64,000 bases of DNA, from positions 1 to 64,000 of the forward strand of contig NZ_JAGGKS010000011.1 of the NCBI RefSeq assembly GCF_017873955.1. Reading direction: 5' to 3'. The DNA is from Sedimentibacter acidaminivorans (GTDB taxonomy: Bacteria > Bacillota > Clostridia > Tissierellales > Sedimentibacteraceae). Below, piece after piece: positions 26,607 through 35,844 of the stretch. Below the pieces are notes generated by a model that saw nothing but the letters and a program-made list of their open reading frames with translations, made no database searches and was not told the origin of the DNA. The position numbers and the translations under genes are program-made. Within the stretch, counting starts at the first letter, position 1. The number at the start of each line of letters is the position of its first letter.

Positions 26607-27366
26607 TTCTTCCACCACCTGTTGCAATCATAGTTAAGGTATCAGAAATTTTTTGATACATTTCTTCATTAGAATTAGTGCCTTTATATATCTGATGAAA
26701 CACTTCTCCATCTCTTATAAATAAAACCCTTTTAGCATGACTTGCAGCTTTTGTACTATGTGTAACCATAAGTATTGTTTGACCTTCATCATTAATTTCT
26801 GAAAATATCTTTAACAATCCTTCTGTAGCTCGAGAATCAAGTGCCCCCGTAGGCTCATCAGCAAGAATTAACTGTGGGTTTGTGATTAGTGCTCTTGCAA
26901 TAGCAGTTCTTTGCTTTTGACCCCCGGAAATTTCATATGGGAACTTAAGTAGAATATCACTTATTTCAAGCTTTTTAGCAATATGTTTTAATTTATCATT
27001 CATTTCGTCAAATGACTTTCCTGCTAAAACAAGTGGTAGAAAAATATTATCTTGTATTGAAAATGTATCAAGTAAATTAAAATCTTGAAATACAAAACCA
27101 AGATTATCCCTTCTAAATGCAGAAATTTCTTTTTCATTAATTAAAGAAATATTATTTCCATTTAAAAGAATTTCACCGCCTGTAGGTTTATCAAGAGCTG
27201 CAAGAATATTAAGCAATGTTGTTTTTCCAGAACCAGATTCACCCATAATTGCAATATATTCACCTTTTTCAATTGAAAATGAAACGTTGGAAAGCGCTTG
27301 AACAGGATTTCCACCAAAACGCGTTGTATAAATTTTTCTTAAATTGTTAACTTCTAAAAGTGGCAT
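26599..27366 (-). CDS. BceA-type ABC transporter ATPase
   Basis: The start is the ATG of MPLLEVNNLRKIY at 27366, preceded by GGAGG. The 255-residue ATPase has Walker A GESGSGKTT, signature ISGGQKQR (Ile for the usual Leu), Walker B LILADEPTGALD and switch histidine in MVTHSTKAASHA. It pairs with the permease downstream, which it overlaps. The operator-like repeats at 27438-27473 lie between this gene and the kinase gene, so it has its own promoter region. Confidence 0.93.
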   Translation of the reverse strand: MPLLEVNNLRKIYTTRFGGNPVQALSNVSFSIEKGEYIAIMGESGSGKTTLLNILAALDKPTGGEILLNGNNISLINEKEISAFRRDNLGFVFQDFNLLDTFSIQDNIFLPLVLAGKSFDEMNDKLKHIAKKLEISDILLKFPYEISGGQKQRTAIARALITNPQLILADEPTGALDSRATEGLLKIFSEINDEGQTILMVTHSTKAASHAKRVLFIRDGEVFHQIYKGTNSNEEMYQKISDTLTMIATGGGRNE

Positions 27367-27437
27367 AATTATTTCCTCCAATATTTTCTTTATGTTCATA
27401 TAGTAACAAAAGAGAAAATGACTTACCATAACTTTGG

Positions 27438-27473
27438 CTTACATTTTATCTACAAATCTTACATTTTAGTAAG
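27438..27473 (-). promoter_or_regulatory. Operator-like repeats upstream of the Bce transporter genes
   Basis: CTTACATTTT occurs at 27438-27447 and 27458-27467, exactly 20 bp apart (two helical turns). The second copy forms an inverted repeat CTTAC-N6-GTAAG (458-473). It sits between the kinase stop and the ATPase start, as expected for a BceR-type OmpR-family response-regulator site. Confidence 0.6.
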
Positions 27474-27479
27474 GTTAAA

Positions 27480-28487
27480 TTATTCTACTCTAATATCAGT
27501 AACATCAAGTCCAATTTTAACTTTAGTACCCTTTCCAACCTGAGATTCAATAGTAATAGTATGAGACAAGTTATTTAAAATTCTTTTACAAAGATACAAT
27601 CCAATTCCGGTAGATTTTTTATATAACCTGCCATTATATCCGGTGAATCCTCTTTCGGATATTCTAGGTAAATCTTCTTTTTCAATCCCAATTCCTGTAT
27701 CTTCAATAACTAGTGTTTCAGGCATATTTTTATCCATATATATTAATATTTCACCTTCATTTGTATATTTAAGCGAATTTGATAATATTTGTTCTATAAC
27801 GAACCCAAACCATTTTTCATCAGTTAACACCTTATAATTTAATTCTTCATAACTTAACTTGATTTTCTTACGAATAAATAATTTTAAGTATTTTCTAACT
27901 GATTGCTTTATAATATCATCAAGCAAGTATCTTTTAATCAATAAATCAGAATGCATATTCTCCATTCTTAAATATTGCAATACCATTTCAACATACTGCT
28001 CTACCTTAAAAAGCTGCTCTAAAAGTTCAATATTTGTGTTAGATTGTTCCGATTGTAAAAGTAGCCTCATAGCAGCAATAGGCGTTTTAATTTGATGTGC
28101 CCAAATAGTATAATAATCTAACATATCATTATAAGCATTATCCTTATCACTTATAATTTCAGCTCTTTTTTTATCAATAATACTAATTAATTCTTGATAG
28201 TCTTTTTCAATCAAATCTTTTGAATTAGCAAATACAAAATCAGAAATAGTTATACTATTTTTCAATTTATCAAGTATCAAATGTTTTTTGTAAAAATTAA
28301 TAAAATCAACAATACCAACTAGTAAAATAAAAACACTTGTCAACAAAATTGAATAAACAACAGCCTCTAAAGGTAATATGTACAATGAAAAAACTAATAA
28401 AAAAATCCCAAACGATATTAGTACTACTGTCACCATTAAAATATTTCGTTTTATATATGAATTTAAAACATTTATAAAATCATTCAT
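27480..28487 (-). CDS. BceS-type intramembrane-sensing histidine kinase
   Basis: The start is the ATG of MNDFINVLNSY at 28487, one base after the regulator stop region. The 335-residue kinase has two N-terminal membrane helices (about 15-35 and 37-60) with almost no loop between them, the hallmark of intramembrane-sensing kinases that depend on the cognate ABC transporter. The H-box is in WAHQIKTPIAAMRLLL, the N-box in NSLKYTNEG, and the G-boxes in DTGIGIEKEDLPRI and GIGLYLCKRIL. It is transcribed together with the response regulator. Confidence 0.9.
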   Translation of the reverse strand: MNDFINVLNSYIKRNILMVTVVLISFGIFLLVFSLYILPLEAVVYSILLTSVFILLVGIVDFINFYKKHLILDKLKNSITISDFVFANSKDLIEKDYQELISIIDKKRAEIISDKDNAYNDMLDYYTIWAHQIKTPIAAMRLLLQSEQSNTNIELLEQLFKVEQYVEMVLQYLRMENMHSDLLIKRYLLDDIIKQSVRKYLKLFIRKKIKLSYEELNYKVLTDEKWFGFVIEQILSNSLKYTNEGEILIYMDKNMPETLVIEDTGIGIEKEDLPRISERGFTGYNGRLYKKSTGIGLYLCKRILNNLSHTITIESQVGKGTKVKIGLDVTDIRVE

Positions 28488-28488
28488 C

Positions 28489-29160
28489 TCATTCCACCAT
28501 ATACCCAAGACCCTTTTTAGTTGTAATAAAATTATTTAGTCCAGATTCAGTAAGCTTTTTTCGCAAACGTGTCATATTAACTGTCAAAGTATTGTCATCA
28601 ATGAAATTATCACTTTCCCAAAGGCGTTGCATTATTTCTTCACGGGAAACTACTTTCTCTAAGTTTTCCATTAGAAGCTGCAATATTTTATAATCATTTT
28701 TTGTTAAATCAATTTTTTGATTGTTATAATGCAATGTTGTATCGCTAAGATTTAGAACAACACCATTATGTTCAATTACATTAATTTGTGAGTGAAATGA
28801 ATAAGTACGTCTTATAAGTGCTCCAACTTTAGCATTTAAAACATTCAAATCAAATGGTTTTGCAATAAAATCATCTCCGCCCATATTCATAGCCATAACA
28901 ATATTCATATTATCATTAGCTGAAGATATAAAAACAACAGGAACTTTAGACACTTTTCGTATTTCACTGCACCAATGAAAACCATTAAAGTATGGTAGCA
29001 TTATATCAAGCAAAATAAGATGCGGTTCAAATTTAATTACCTGTTCTGTTATATTTTTAAAATCAGTAGCATAAATAACATTGTAATTCCATTTGTTTAA
29101 ATAATCATTTATTGCTTTTGCAATTGTGATATCATCTTCTACAATCATAATATTATACAT
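28489..29160 (-). CDS. OmpR-family response regulator (BceR-like)
   Basis: The start is the ATG of MYNIMIVEDD at 29160, with AGGAG 8 bp before it. The 223-residue protein has an N-terminal receiver (acidic pair VEDD, phospho-acceptor Asp in LILLDIMLPYFNG, Lys in IAKPFD). A winged-helix DNA-binding domain follows (about 125-223, TLTVNMTRLRKKL and KKGLGYMVE). It is the first gene of the regulator-kinase unit and is predicted to bind the repeats at 27438-27473 to activate the transporter. Confidence 0.9.
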   Translation of the reverse strand: MYNIMIVEDDITIAKAINDYLNKWNYNVIYATDFKNITEQVIKFEPHLILLDIMLPYFNGFHWCSEIRKVSKVPVVFISSANDNMNIVMAMNMGGDDFIAKPFDLNVLNAKVGALIRRTYSFHSQINVIEHNGVVLNLSDTTLHYNNQKIDLTKNDYKILQLLMENLEKVVSREEIMQRLWESDNFIDDNTLTVNMTRLRKKLTESGLNNFITTKKGLGYMVE

Positions 29161-29371
29161 AATTAATTCTCCTAAGTTCATTTGCTGTAAGCATTATAAT
29201 TATATCACATTTATAGTTTAATTAACTATTAAAAGATATGAATATATAAAAAATTTAATAAAGAAACAATAATGCTACTGTTTATACAACTTCTATTTAA
29301 AATATTTAAGTTACAGTTTCTTAACACACTACATATAATGATGTAAATATTATATAAGAAAGGTGAAATCA

Positions 29372-29998
29372 ATGAATAATTATTATCACGACAACAATTT
29401 ACATAAAACAATGACTTTAACAGGGCAGGGTCAAGTTACTTTAGTTCCTGATACAGCTGTTATCCACTTAGGTGTTCAAACTAATGGAGAAAATTTAGTA
29501 ACTATTCAATCCGAAAACGCAAAAACAACACAATCAATTATTCAAGCTCTTCAAAGAATGGGAATTTCTGATGTAAAAACCTCACAATACACCATAAATA
29601 AAATATATGATTATGAGGATGGTAAACAAATAGATAGGGGATATTCAGTACGAAATATCCTTGAAATAAGAACTAACAATTTAGAATCAGTAGGTAAAAT
29701 CATTGATACTTCTGTTAGCTTAGGTGCTAATGTTGTAGATCTAATTTCATTTGAAGTATTAAATAAAGAATATTATTATCAACAAGCACTCAATCTTGCT
29801 ATAATGAATGCAATTCAAAAATCAGAATCAATTGCCAGAAACTTAGGACTATCCACAAATCCAATACCAACACGTATTGTTGAAAATAGTTCATTGCCAA
29901 TCCCAAGACCATATAGACGTGAGCTTGCATCAGAAACACCAATATTACCAGGAAATATAAGCATTGATGCCTCTGCTACAATTGATTTTTCATATTGA
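29372..29998 (+). CDS. SIMPL-domain (DUF541) protein
   Basis: The start is the ATG at 29372, with AGAAAGGTG 6 bp before it, rather than the in-frame GTG at 29363. The 208-residue protein covers the SIMPL/DUF541 domain, with the opening TLTGQGQVTLVPDTAVIHLGVQT and the later SESIARNLGL. No signal peptide is visible, so unlike many family members this one looks cytoplasmic or leaderless. The function of the family is poorly defined. It diverges from the Bce regulator gene. A TTACAG-17-TATAAT promoter is visible at about 29308-29336. Confidence 0.8.
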   Translation: MNNYYHDNNLHKTMTLTGQGQVTLVPDTAVIHLGVQTNGENLVTIQSENAKTTQSIIQALQRMGISDVKTSQYTINKIYDYEDGKQIDRGYSVRNILEIRTNNLESVGKIIDTSVSLGANVVDLISFEVLNKEYYYQQALNLAIMNAIQKSESIARNLGLSTNPIPTRIVENSSLPIPRPYRRELASETPILPGNISIDASATIDFSY

Positions 29999-30007
29999 AC
30001 AAAAAAA

Positions 30008-30038
30008 TGATGCGGTGGGGACTGTCCCCAGCGCATCA
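30008..30038. terminator. Strong palindromic hairpin shared by two convergent genes (REP-like)
   Basis: Arms TGATGCG-G-TGGGGAC pair around a single central T, broken by one G-G mismatch. It lies 9 bp after the SIMPL stop and contains the stop codon of the flavoprotein gene on the other strand. A run of seven A precedes it, which becomes a T run for the minus-strand transcript. GGGGACTGTCCCC-type cores recur in clostridial genomes as REP-like elements, so a mobile origin is possible. Confidence 0.7.
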
Positions 30039-31355
30039 CCTTAATTTAATTCCAGTATAATAAAGTGGGTCTCTTGGTAAGGAATACGGTGGAGAGTACG
30101 CTAGGTCAAGATGGATTAAATCTTCTGCTTTAGCTTTTAGCGTAATAGCAGTTACAAGAACATCTAATCTCTTATCAACACCTTCATATCCAATTATTTG
30201 AGCTCCTAGTAGTTTGCCAGTTTTTTTGTCTCCTACCGCCTTTATAACAATTGGCTTTCCTCCCATATATCCTGGCTTACTTATTTTTTTATCAATAGAC
30301 ACTACAACATCATATCCATGTTTTATTGCTTCTTCTTCAGATAATCCCGTTTGTCCTACGGTCATATCAAAAATTCTATAAATTCCAGTTCCCAATACTC
30401 CTTTAAATTCATCACCTTTACCAGTTATATTACTTCCTGCAATAGTTCCTGTTTTATTTGCAGTAGACCCTAAAGGTCTATAAAGAGGTTTACCTGTTAT
30501 TGAATTAAACAATTCAATGCAATCACCACAACTGTATATGTCATGTACGTTTGTTTTCATATGTTTATCAACTTTAATAGCACCAGTAATACCAAGTTTA
30601 ACTCCTGATTGTTTAGCTAACTCAACATTTGGTTTTATCCCTGTAGCCAAAAGTACAATTTCTGCTTCAATTAAACTTCCATCTTCTATAATAACCCCTT
30701 TTTCATTTATTTCAATAGTATTAGTATCGGTATAAACAGTTACTCCATTTTCATTTAGATAATTTTCAATATAGACGGTCATATCTTTATCAATACCTTT
30801 AGAAATTGTAGACCTAGCAATAAGTGTTACGTCCATACCAAGATTATTAAAACTTTCACTCATTTCAAGTCCTATAAAGCCACCCCCAATAACAACAGCT
30901 TTTTTAGGAACTTCCCTTTCTATAAAAGTTTTTATTCTGCTCATATCATTAATGTTCCTTAAAACAAAAACATTGTTTCTTTCAGATCCCTTTATTTGTG
31001 GTACAGTTGAAGTTGCTCCAGTTGCAATAACTAGTTTGTCATATTTATCTTGTGTAATTTCATCAGTCACCATATTTCTTACAGTAATGAACTTATCATA
31101 AGAATTTATTGATAAAACTTCATGCTCTACAAAAATCTCAATATTATTTTTGTTCTTAAAATATTCAGCATCTCTTGGAACTAATTCATCTAAATCACTA
31201 ATTTCATTGCTTATGTAATATGGCATACCACATCCAGCATATGAGATATATTTATCTTTTTCGTAAATAATAATTTCCGCTTCCTTATTGTTTCTTCTTA
31301 TTTCTGTAGCAGCTGATGTTCCCGCAGCTACAGCACCTATAATAACTACACGCAT
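30036..31355 (-). CDS. CoA-disulfide reductase / NADH oxidase-family flavoprotein
   Basis: This is a 439-residue FAD- and NAD(P)H-dependent disulfide reductase of the CoADR/Nox/Npr family. The FAD-binding loop is GAVAAGTSAA (7-16), and the single redox cysteine Cys42 is in SYAGCGMPYY. The NAD-binding loop is GGGFIGLEMSE, the second FAD motif is YSCGDCIEL, and a C-terminal dimerisation domain follows. One active-site Cys supports CoA-disulfide reductase or NADH oxidase/peroxidase activity, probably in oxygen or thiol defence. AGGAGG precedes the ATG. The exact substrate is uncertain. Confidence 0.85.
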   Translation of the reverse strand: MRVVIIGAVAAGTSAATEIRRNNKEAEIIIYEKDKYISYAGCGMPYYISNEISDLDELVPRDAEYFKNKNNIEIFVEHEVLSINSYDKFITVRNMVTDEITQDKYDKLVIATGATSTVPQIKGSERNNVFVLRNINDMSRIKTFIEREVPKKAVVIGGGFIGLEMSESFNNLGMDVTLIARSTISKGIDKDMTVYIENYLNENGVTVYTDTNTIEINEKGVIIEDGSLIEAEIVLLATGIKPNVELAKQSGVKLGITGAIKVDKHMKTNVHDIYSCGDCIELFNSITGKPLYRPLGSTANKTGTIAGSNITGKGDEFKGVLGTGIYRIFDMTVGQTGLSEEEAIKHGYDVVVSIDKKISKPGYMGGKPIVIKAVGDKKTGKLLGAQIIGYEGVDKRLDVLVTAITLKAKAEDLIHLDLAYSPPYSLPRDPLYYTGIKLR

Positions 31356-31540
31356 AAAACCTCCTATAATATCTTATTATATAATATTATATACCCACTC
31401 TATGCAAATTTAAGCTAAATGATTCGAAAAATCAGCTCATAATTCTTCCTTACCTACTTAATCTCACATTAATCCTGCCATTTTTTAATAATTTTTATAA
31501 GTGCTTACTAAATTTATTTATATTTTTCAAATAAAAATCT

Positions 31541-31557
31541 CCATGTTAGTAACATGG
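31541..31557. promoter_or_regulatory. 17-bp palindrome in the MATE-flavoprotein spacer
   Basis: CCATGTTA and TAACATGG pair around one central base. It lies upstream of the flavoprotein gene and downstream of the MATE gene. It could be a regulator site or a small hairpin. No function is shown. Confidence 0.35.
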
Positions 31558-31620
31558 AACTAATACAAGCATATAATACATTATAGCTACCGGAAAACGC
31601 TAGCTGGATAATAATTTTTG

Positions 31621-31658
31621 AGGGCGGAGTCGGCACATTATTGTGTTCCGACTGCCCT
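31621..31658 (-). terminator. Hairpin after the MATE gene
   Basis: A G+C-rich stem (AGGGC, AGTCGG, CACA and their complements) with two bulges lies 4 bp past the MATE stop. It has only a weak T run, so it may instead be a REP-like structure. Confidence 0.5.
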
Positions 31659-31662
31659 AAAT

Positions 31663-33012
31663 TTATGTAACATTTTTTATCCATTTTTTTGACATAACTC
31701 TAGGAATTGAAATTATAGCTTTTACTATTTCCTCTACACTTACTAAAGCGACTACAAAGTATACAGGTAATTTCAATATAAGCGCTCCAACAAATGCCAT
31801 AGGTACTCCTATTAGCCATACAGAACCTATTTCTAGAAACATGGAAAAGGTAGTATCTCCCCCTCCTCTTAAAACACCAACAATAACTGTTGCATTAAAT
31901 GTTTTTATAAAGAAGACTAATCCCATTACTAACATAATACTTTTAGCGGTATCCTGTAATCCTATATCTAAATTTCTAAAAAGTTTTAATGTTAAATCTG
32001 AAGATACTATCATTATAAATCCAAATATAATACCCAACAAACTTGAAATAATTAGAAAATTAATTGCATAGTCATATGCTTCTTTTTCTTCGCCTTGCCC
32101 TATCTTATTACCTATCATTACGCTGCTTGAATTAGCCAATCCTCTAAAAATTACAAAAAAAACATTTTGAATTGTAGTAACTACTTGTATAGCTGCCGTT
32201 GCTTCTTCTCCAATCTTTGCGTAAGCTATAGAATACATAACTTGACCTAATGCCCAAAATCCCTCGTTAAGAATTACTGGCGAAGTAGTTTTTAAATACT
32301 TATTCACAAACTCTTTATTCCAACCAAATAATTCCTTTACAGTACCTGCTAGAGGCCCTCTAGATGAATATACAGCGTATAATAATAATGAAATCTCTAT
32401 TATCCTTGCTAATAAAGTACCTATTGCAGCCCCCTTTACTCCCAAGGCTGGTAATCCTAATTTACCAAACATAAATATATAATTAAAAATTGTATTCGAA
32501 CTGAAAGAAACAATTGATATCTTTAAAGGTATATTAGCGTTTCCAGTGCTTCTTAGCCCTATACTAATTACAAAACTAATGGCAGTAATTATATATGAAA
32601 ATGCTACTATCCTAAGATATTCACTCCCTAACCGCACTGTTTCAGGAATGTTTATAAAAATCTTCATTAAAAATTCTGGGAAAAATACAGCCGACATAGT
32701 GAATATAATTCCTACCAAAGTACTAATAAATATTGCTAATCCTAATACTTTTCTAATGTTATATATATCTTTTTTACCCCAGTATTGAGATATAAATACA
32801 GACGAACCTGTACTTATTCCAAAAATTATTAATATGTAAAAAAAGAAAATTTGATTTGCCAAACCAACTGCTGCAATGCTTGATTGTCCTAAGCTACTCG
32901 TCATTAAAGTATCAACCATATTTAATGATGATGTAATTAAATTTTGCAGCGATATGGGAATAGCTATTGATAACATAGACTTCAAAAATAATTTGTCTTT
33001 ATAAAATTTCAT
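31663..33012 (-). CDS. MATE-family efflux transporter
   Basis: This 449-residue integral membrane protein has 12 predicted helices in two homologous halves, each beginning with the MATE pattern (SIAIPISLQNLITSSLNMVDTLM and TSPVILNEGFWALGQVMYSIAY). It should export drugs or metabolites in exchange for Na+ or H+. GGAGG precedes the ATG. It is monocistronic between mutS2 and the flavoprotein gene. The substrate cannot be inferred. Confidence 0.92.
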   Translation of the reverse strand: MKFYKDKLFLKSMLSIAIPISLQNLITSSLNMVDTLMTSSLGQSSIAAVGLANQIFFFYILIIFGISTGSSVFISQYWGKKDIYNIRKVLGLAIFISTLVGIIFTMSAVFFPEFLMKIFINIPETVRLGSEYLRIVAFSYIITAISFVISIGLRSTGNANIPLKISIVSFSSNTIFNYIFMFGKLGLPALGVKGAAIGTLLARIIEISLLLYAVYSSRGPLAGTVKELFGWNKEFVNKYLKTTSPVILNEGFWALGQVMYSIAYAKIGEEATAAIQVVTTIQNVFFVIFRGLANSSSVMIGNKIGQGEEKEAYDYAINFLIISSLLGIIFGFIMIVSSDLTLKLFRNLDIGLQDTAKSIMLVMGLVFFIKTFNATVIVGVLRGGGDTTFSMFLEIGSVWLIGVPMAFVGALILKLPVYFVVALVSVEEIVKAIISIPRVMSKKWIKNVT

Positions 33013-33170
33013 TTATTCCTCCAAAATAACTTATTATCATATTTGTATAATAAATGTTATATTTTTTTAACCATTATAATCACACCAGCTTTAATTCTAA
33101 TATATTATACACTAAATTTTACTGAATACAAATACATTTATACTTTATTTATACTGTAAAATTTAGCATA

Positions 33171-33201
33171 AAAAAAACATAACTCACTATTATGTTTTTT
33201 T
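33171..33201 (-). terminator. mutS2 terminator
   Basis: A 12-bp stem with arms AAAAAAACATAA and TTATGTTTTTTT and a 7-base loop lies 13 bp past the mutS2 stop. The A and T arms provide U-tracts in both directions. Confidence 0.8.
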
Positions 33202-33213
33202 AGTATGATATAT

Positions 33214-35592
33214 CTATTTGAATGTTACTATTGTTACTCCATCTCCGCCTTCATTGAAATTCCCTAGCCTAAAATCCTTGACATGCTTATTCTTTTTAAG
33301 AAATTGGGTAATGCCTTCTCTTAGAATTCCCATTCCTTTACCATGAATAATTTGAATTTCATTTAAATTTGACATAAATGCATCATCTAAATATTTATCT
33401 ATTTCCATTAGGGCTTCTTCGAGGTTTTCTCCCCTTACATCAATTGTACTACTAATAGATGTAGTTTTTAATTTTATTATTCTAGAGGTTTTTGCATTAT
33501 AATTTTTTTCATCATCAGATTTAATTTTTATCAGATCTGATTTCTTTACTTTTGTTTTCATTATTCCTATTTGAACCATAACATTTTGAGAATCATCTTC
33601 ATCAGAAAGAACATAGCCCTTTTGATTTAAACTTTTGACATTTACAGCATCACCTTTTTTAAGAGGTGTAGTAGTATCATAAGTTTCTTCTTCAAATATT
33701 TGCTCAGTATATGGATTTTCCTCAAGTACTTTGGTTTTATTGTTTAAATTTTGTCTTAATTCATTAACTCTACGACTTTTATCTTTATTCATCTCTAAGT
33801 TAAGTTTTTTAAGTTCTTTAATTATTTCAGCTGTTTCTCTTTTAGTTTGCTCAACAATTTTTCTTGCTTCATAATTAGCTTCATTTATAAGTTTTTCGCT
33901 TTTTTCAAGCGCTTTTCTTTCTTTTGCTATAAAATCTGCATGTTTTTTCTGACTTTCTGAAGAAAGTCGATCTATTTCAGATTTTTTTTCTTCAATATAT
34001 ATTCTGTTCTTTTCAATTTGATTTAAGGCATCCTCGAATTCAACTTTTTCTGTTTCAATTGTGCTTTTAGCTTTTTGAATTATTGACTCATCTAGTCCAA
34101 GTTTCTTTGATATTTCAAATGCATTAGATTTTCCTGGAACCCCAATTAATAGCTTATACGTTGGACTTAATGTTTCAACATTAAATTCAACACTTCCATT
34201 ACAAACACCATCTGTCGTTAATGCATGCAGCTTTAATTCACTATAATGAGTTGTAGCTGCAGTAATTATTTTTCTGTCATGAAGTTTATCCAGAATTGAA
34301 ATAGCAAGTGCTGCTCCTTCTGTAGGATCCGTTCCTGCTCCAAGTTCATCAAACAAAACCAATGATTTGTCATCTACTTCTTTCATTATTTTAACGATAT
34401 TAGTCATATGAGATGAAAATGTACTTAAACTTTGCTCTATACTTTGTTCGTCACCTATATCTGCAAAAACTCCACTAAATAATGATATTTCTGTACCATA
34501 TTCGGCAGGTATATGGAGTCCTGACATACCCATTAATGAAAACAATCCAATTGTTTTAATAGCAACAGTTTTTCCTCCAGTATTTGGTCCAGTGATAATT
34601 AGTGTAGTAAATTCATCGCCAAGCCATACGTTAATTGGCACTACAACATTTGAATCAATTAGCGGATGTCTTCCATTTTTTATTCTTATATAACCTTTAT
34701 CATTTATTTTAGGCTCAATTGCATTTATACTTATGGCATACTTACCTTTAGCAAAAATGAAATCTAATTGTGTTAATAATTGCTGATTATCAATCATTTC
34801 ACGTTCAATATCACCTATCATCAAACTTAGTTCAAGAAGTATTCTTTCAACTTCTTTTTTTTCCTCAATCTTAAGATTAGAAACTTCATTGTTCATCTCA
34901 ACTATAGCTATTGGCTCAATATATATAGTTGAACCAGTTGATGATTGATCATGCATTATACCTTTAATCATTGACCTGTACTCTTTTTTAACAGGAACAA
35001 CATATCTATCATTTCTCATAGTTACAATGCTTTCCTGTAAATATTTCTGAGTTGTAGAAGAATTTACAATTGAGTTTATTTTGTTTTTAATTGCTGAATT
35101 CTTAATTTGTATTGCCCTTCTTATTCTCTTTAATTCTGAGCTAGCATCGTCAGCTATTTCTTCTTCGCTTATTATTATTGAATAGATTTTATCTTCTATA
35201 TCTTTATTTGAATAGATAGTTTGACATAATTCTTCTAATATTTCATATTTTCTTTCTTCTTTATTATTAAGAAGTACATAATTTTTCATCAACCTAGCAG
35301 CTCTTAGTGTATCAGCACAATTTAAAAGTCCTCTTTGAGATATAATACCACCAACTGCTCCTCTTTTAACATAATCCCTAACATCAGAGATACCTCCAAG
35401 AGGTGGACTACCCTTTTCAATAATGATGGATAAAGCTTCTTTAGTTTGATTTTGCAAATAGTTAACTCTCTCTATATCTGATGATATATCGAGTTTTCTA
35501 ACTTCTTTTTTTCCAGTTTCTGTTTCTGCAAAACTCTCAACACTTTCTATAATTTTATTAAATTCTAAAACTACTTTAGATTTCTGTTTCAT
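33214..35592 (-). CDS. mutS2: Endonuclease MutS2
   Basis: This 792-residue protein has no mismatch-recognition domain, as usual for MutS2. The core and clamp domains (to about 300) precede the MutS ATPase, with Walker A GPNTGGKTVAIKT, Walker B LVLFDELGAGTDPTEGAAL and a signature histidine in TTHYSELK. A coiled-coil stretch (about 510-640) leads to a C-terminal Smr nuclease domain (SSTIDVRGENLEEAL, IIHGKGMGILREGI). It acts on recombination intermediates or collided ribosomes. GAAAGG precedes the ATG. It is monocistronic. Confidence 0.95.
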   Translation of the reverse strand: MKQKSKVVLEFNKIIESVESFAETETGKKEVRKLDISSDIERVNYLQNQTKEALSIIIEKGSPPLGGISDVRDYVKRGAVGGIISQRGLLNCADTLRAARLMKNYVLLNNKEERKYEILEELCQTIYSNKDIEDKIYSIIISEEEIADDASSELKRIRRAIQIKNSAIKNKINSIVNSSTTQKYLQESIVTMRNDRYVVPVKKEYRSMIKGIMHDQSSTGSTIYIEPIAIVEMNNEVSNLKIEEKKEVERILLELSLMIGDIEREMIDNQQLLTQLDFIFAKGKYAISINAIEPKINDKGYIRIKNGRHPLIDSNVVVPINVWLGDEFTTLIITGPNTGGKTVAIKTIGLFSLMGMSGLHIPAEYGTEISLFSGVFADIGDEQSIEQSLSTFSSHMTNIVKIMKEVDDKSLVLFDELGAGTDPTEGAALAISILDKLHDRKIITAATTHYSELKLHALTTDGVCNGSVEFNVETLSPTYKLLIGVPGKSNAFEISKKLGLDESIIQKAKSTIETEKVEFEDALNQIEKNRIYIEEKKSEIDRLSSESQKKHADFIAKERKALEKSEKLINEANYEARKIVEQTKRETAEIIKELKKLNLEMNKDKSRRVNELRQNLNNKTKVLEENPYTEQIFEEETYDTTTPLKKGDAVNVKSLNQKGYVLSDEDDSQNVMVQIGIMKTKVKKSDLIKIKSDDEKNYNAKTSRIIKLKTTSISSTIDVRGENLEEALMEIDKYLDDAFMSNLNEIQIIHGKGMGILREGITQFLKKNKHVKDFRLGNFNEGGDGVTIVTFK

Positions 35593-35648
35593 TATAAATT
35601 CCTTTCCATTTCGAACAATAAAGACGCAGACATGAAATCATACCTTAC

Positions 35649-35841
35649 AATAACCACAGGTCAGAAAATGTAGAATTTCATTCTGACTTTGCGCATATTT
35701 TGTGAAATTGTACGAAATTAATAAAACAGTTTTGGCACATTTAGCGAAGCGTATGTGTGCCATTGTTTTATTAATTGAAGTTACAATTTCCAAAATTTTA
35801 GTAGGAAGAATTAAATTTTACATTTTCCTACTCGCGTTATT
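35649..35841. repeat. MITE-like long inverted-repeat element, about 190 bp
   Basis: Outer arms 35660-35687 and 35804-35831 are inverted copies with about 22 of 28 matches. Inside them are further inverted blocks: GAAATTGTA/TACAATTTC, a perfect 12-bp ATTAATAAAACA/TGTTTTATTAAT, and GGCACAT/ATGTGTGCC with one extra base, around a centre near 35740. The AATAAC flanks extend the symmetry. No open frame lies inside. The structure is that of a non-autonomous MITE or a folded RNA element between mutS2 and the U32 gene. Confidence 0.7.
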
Positions 35842-35844
35842 TTA

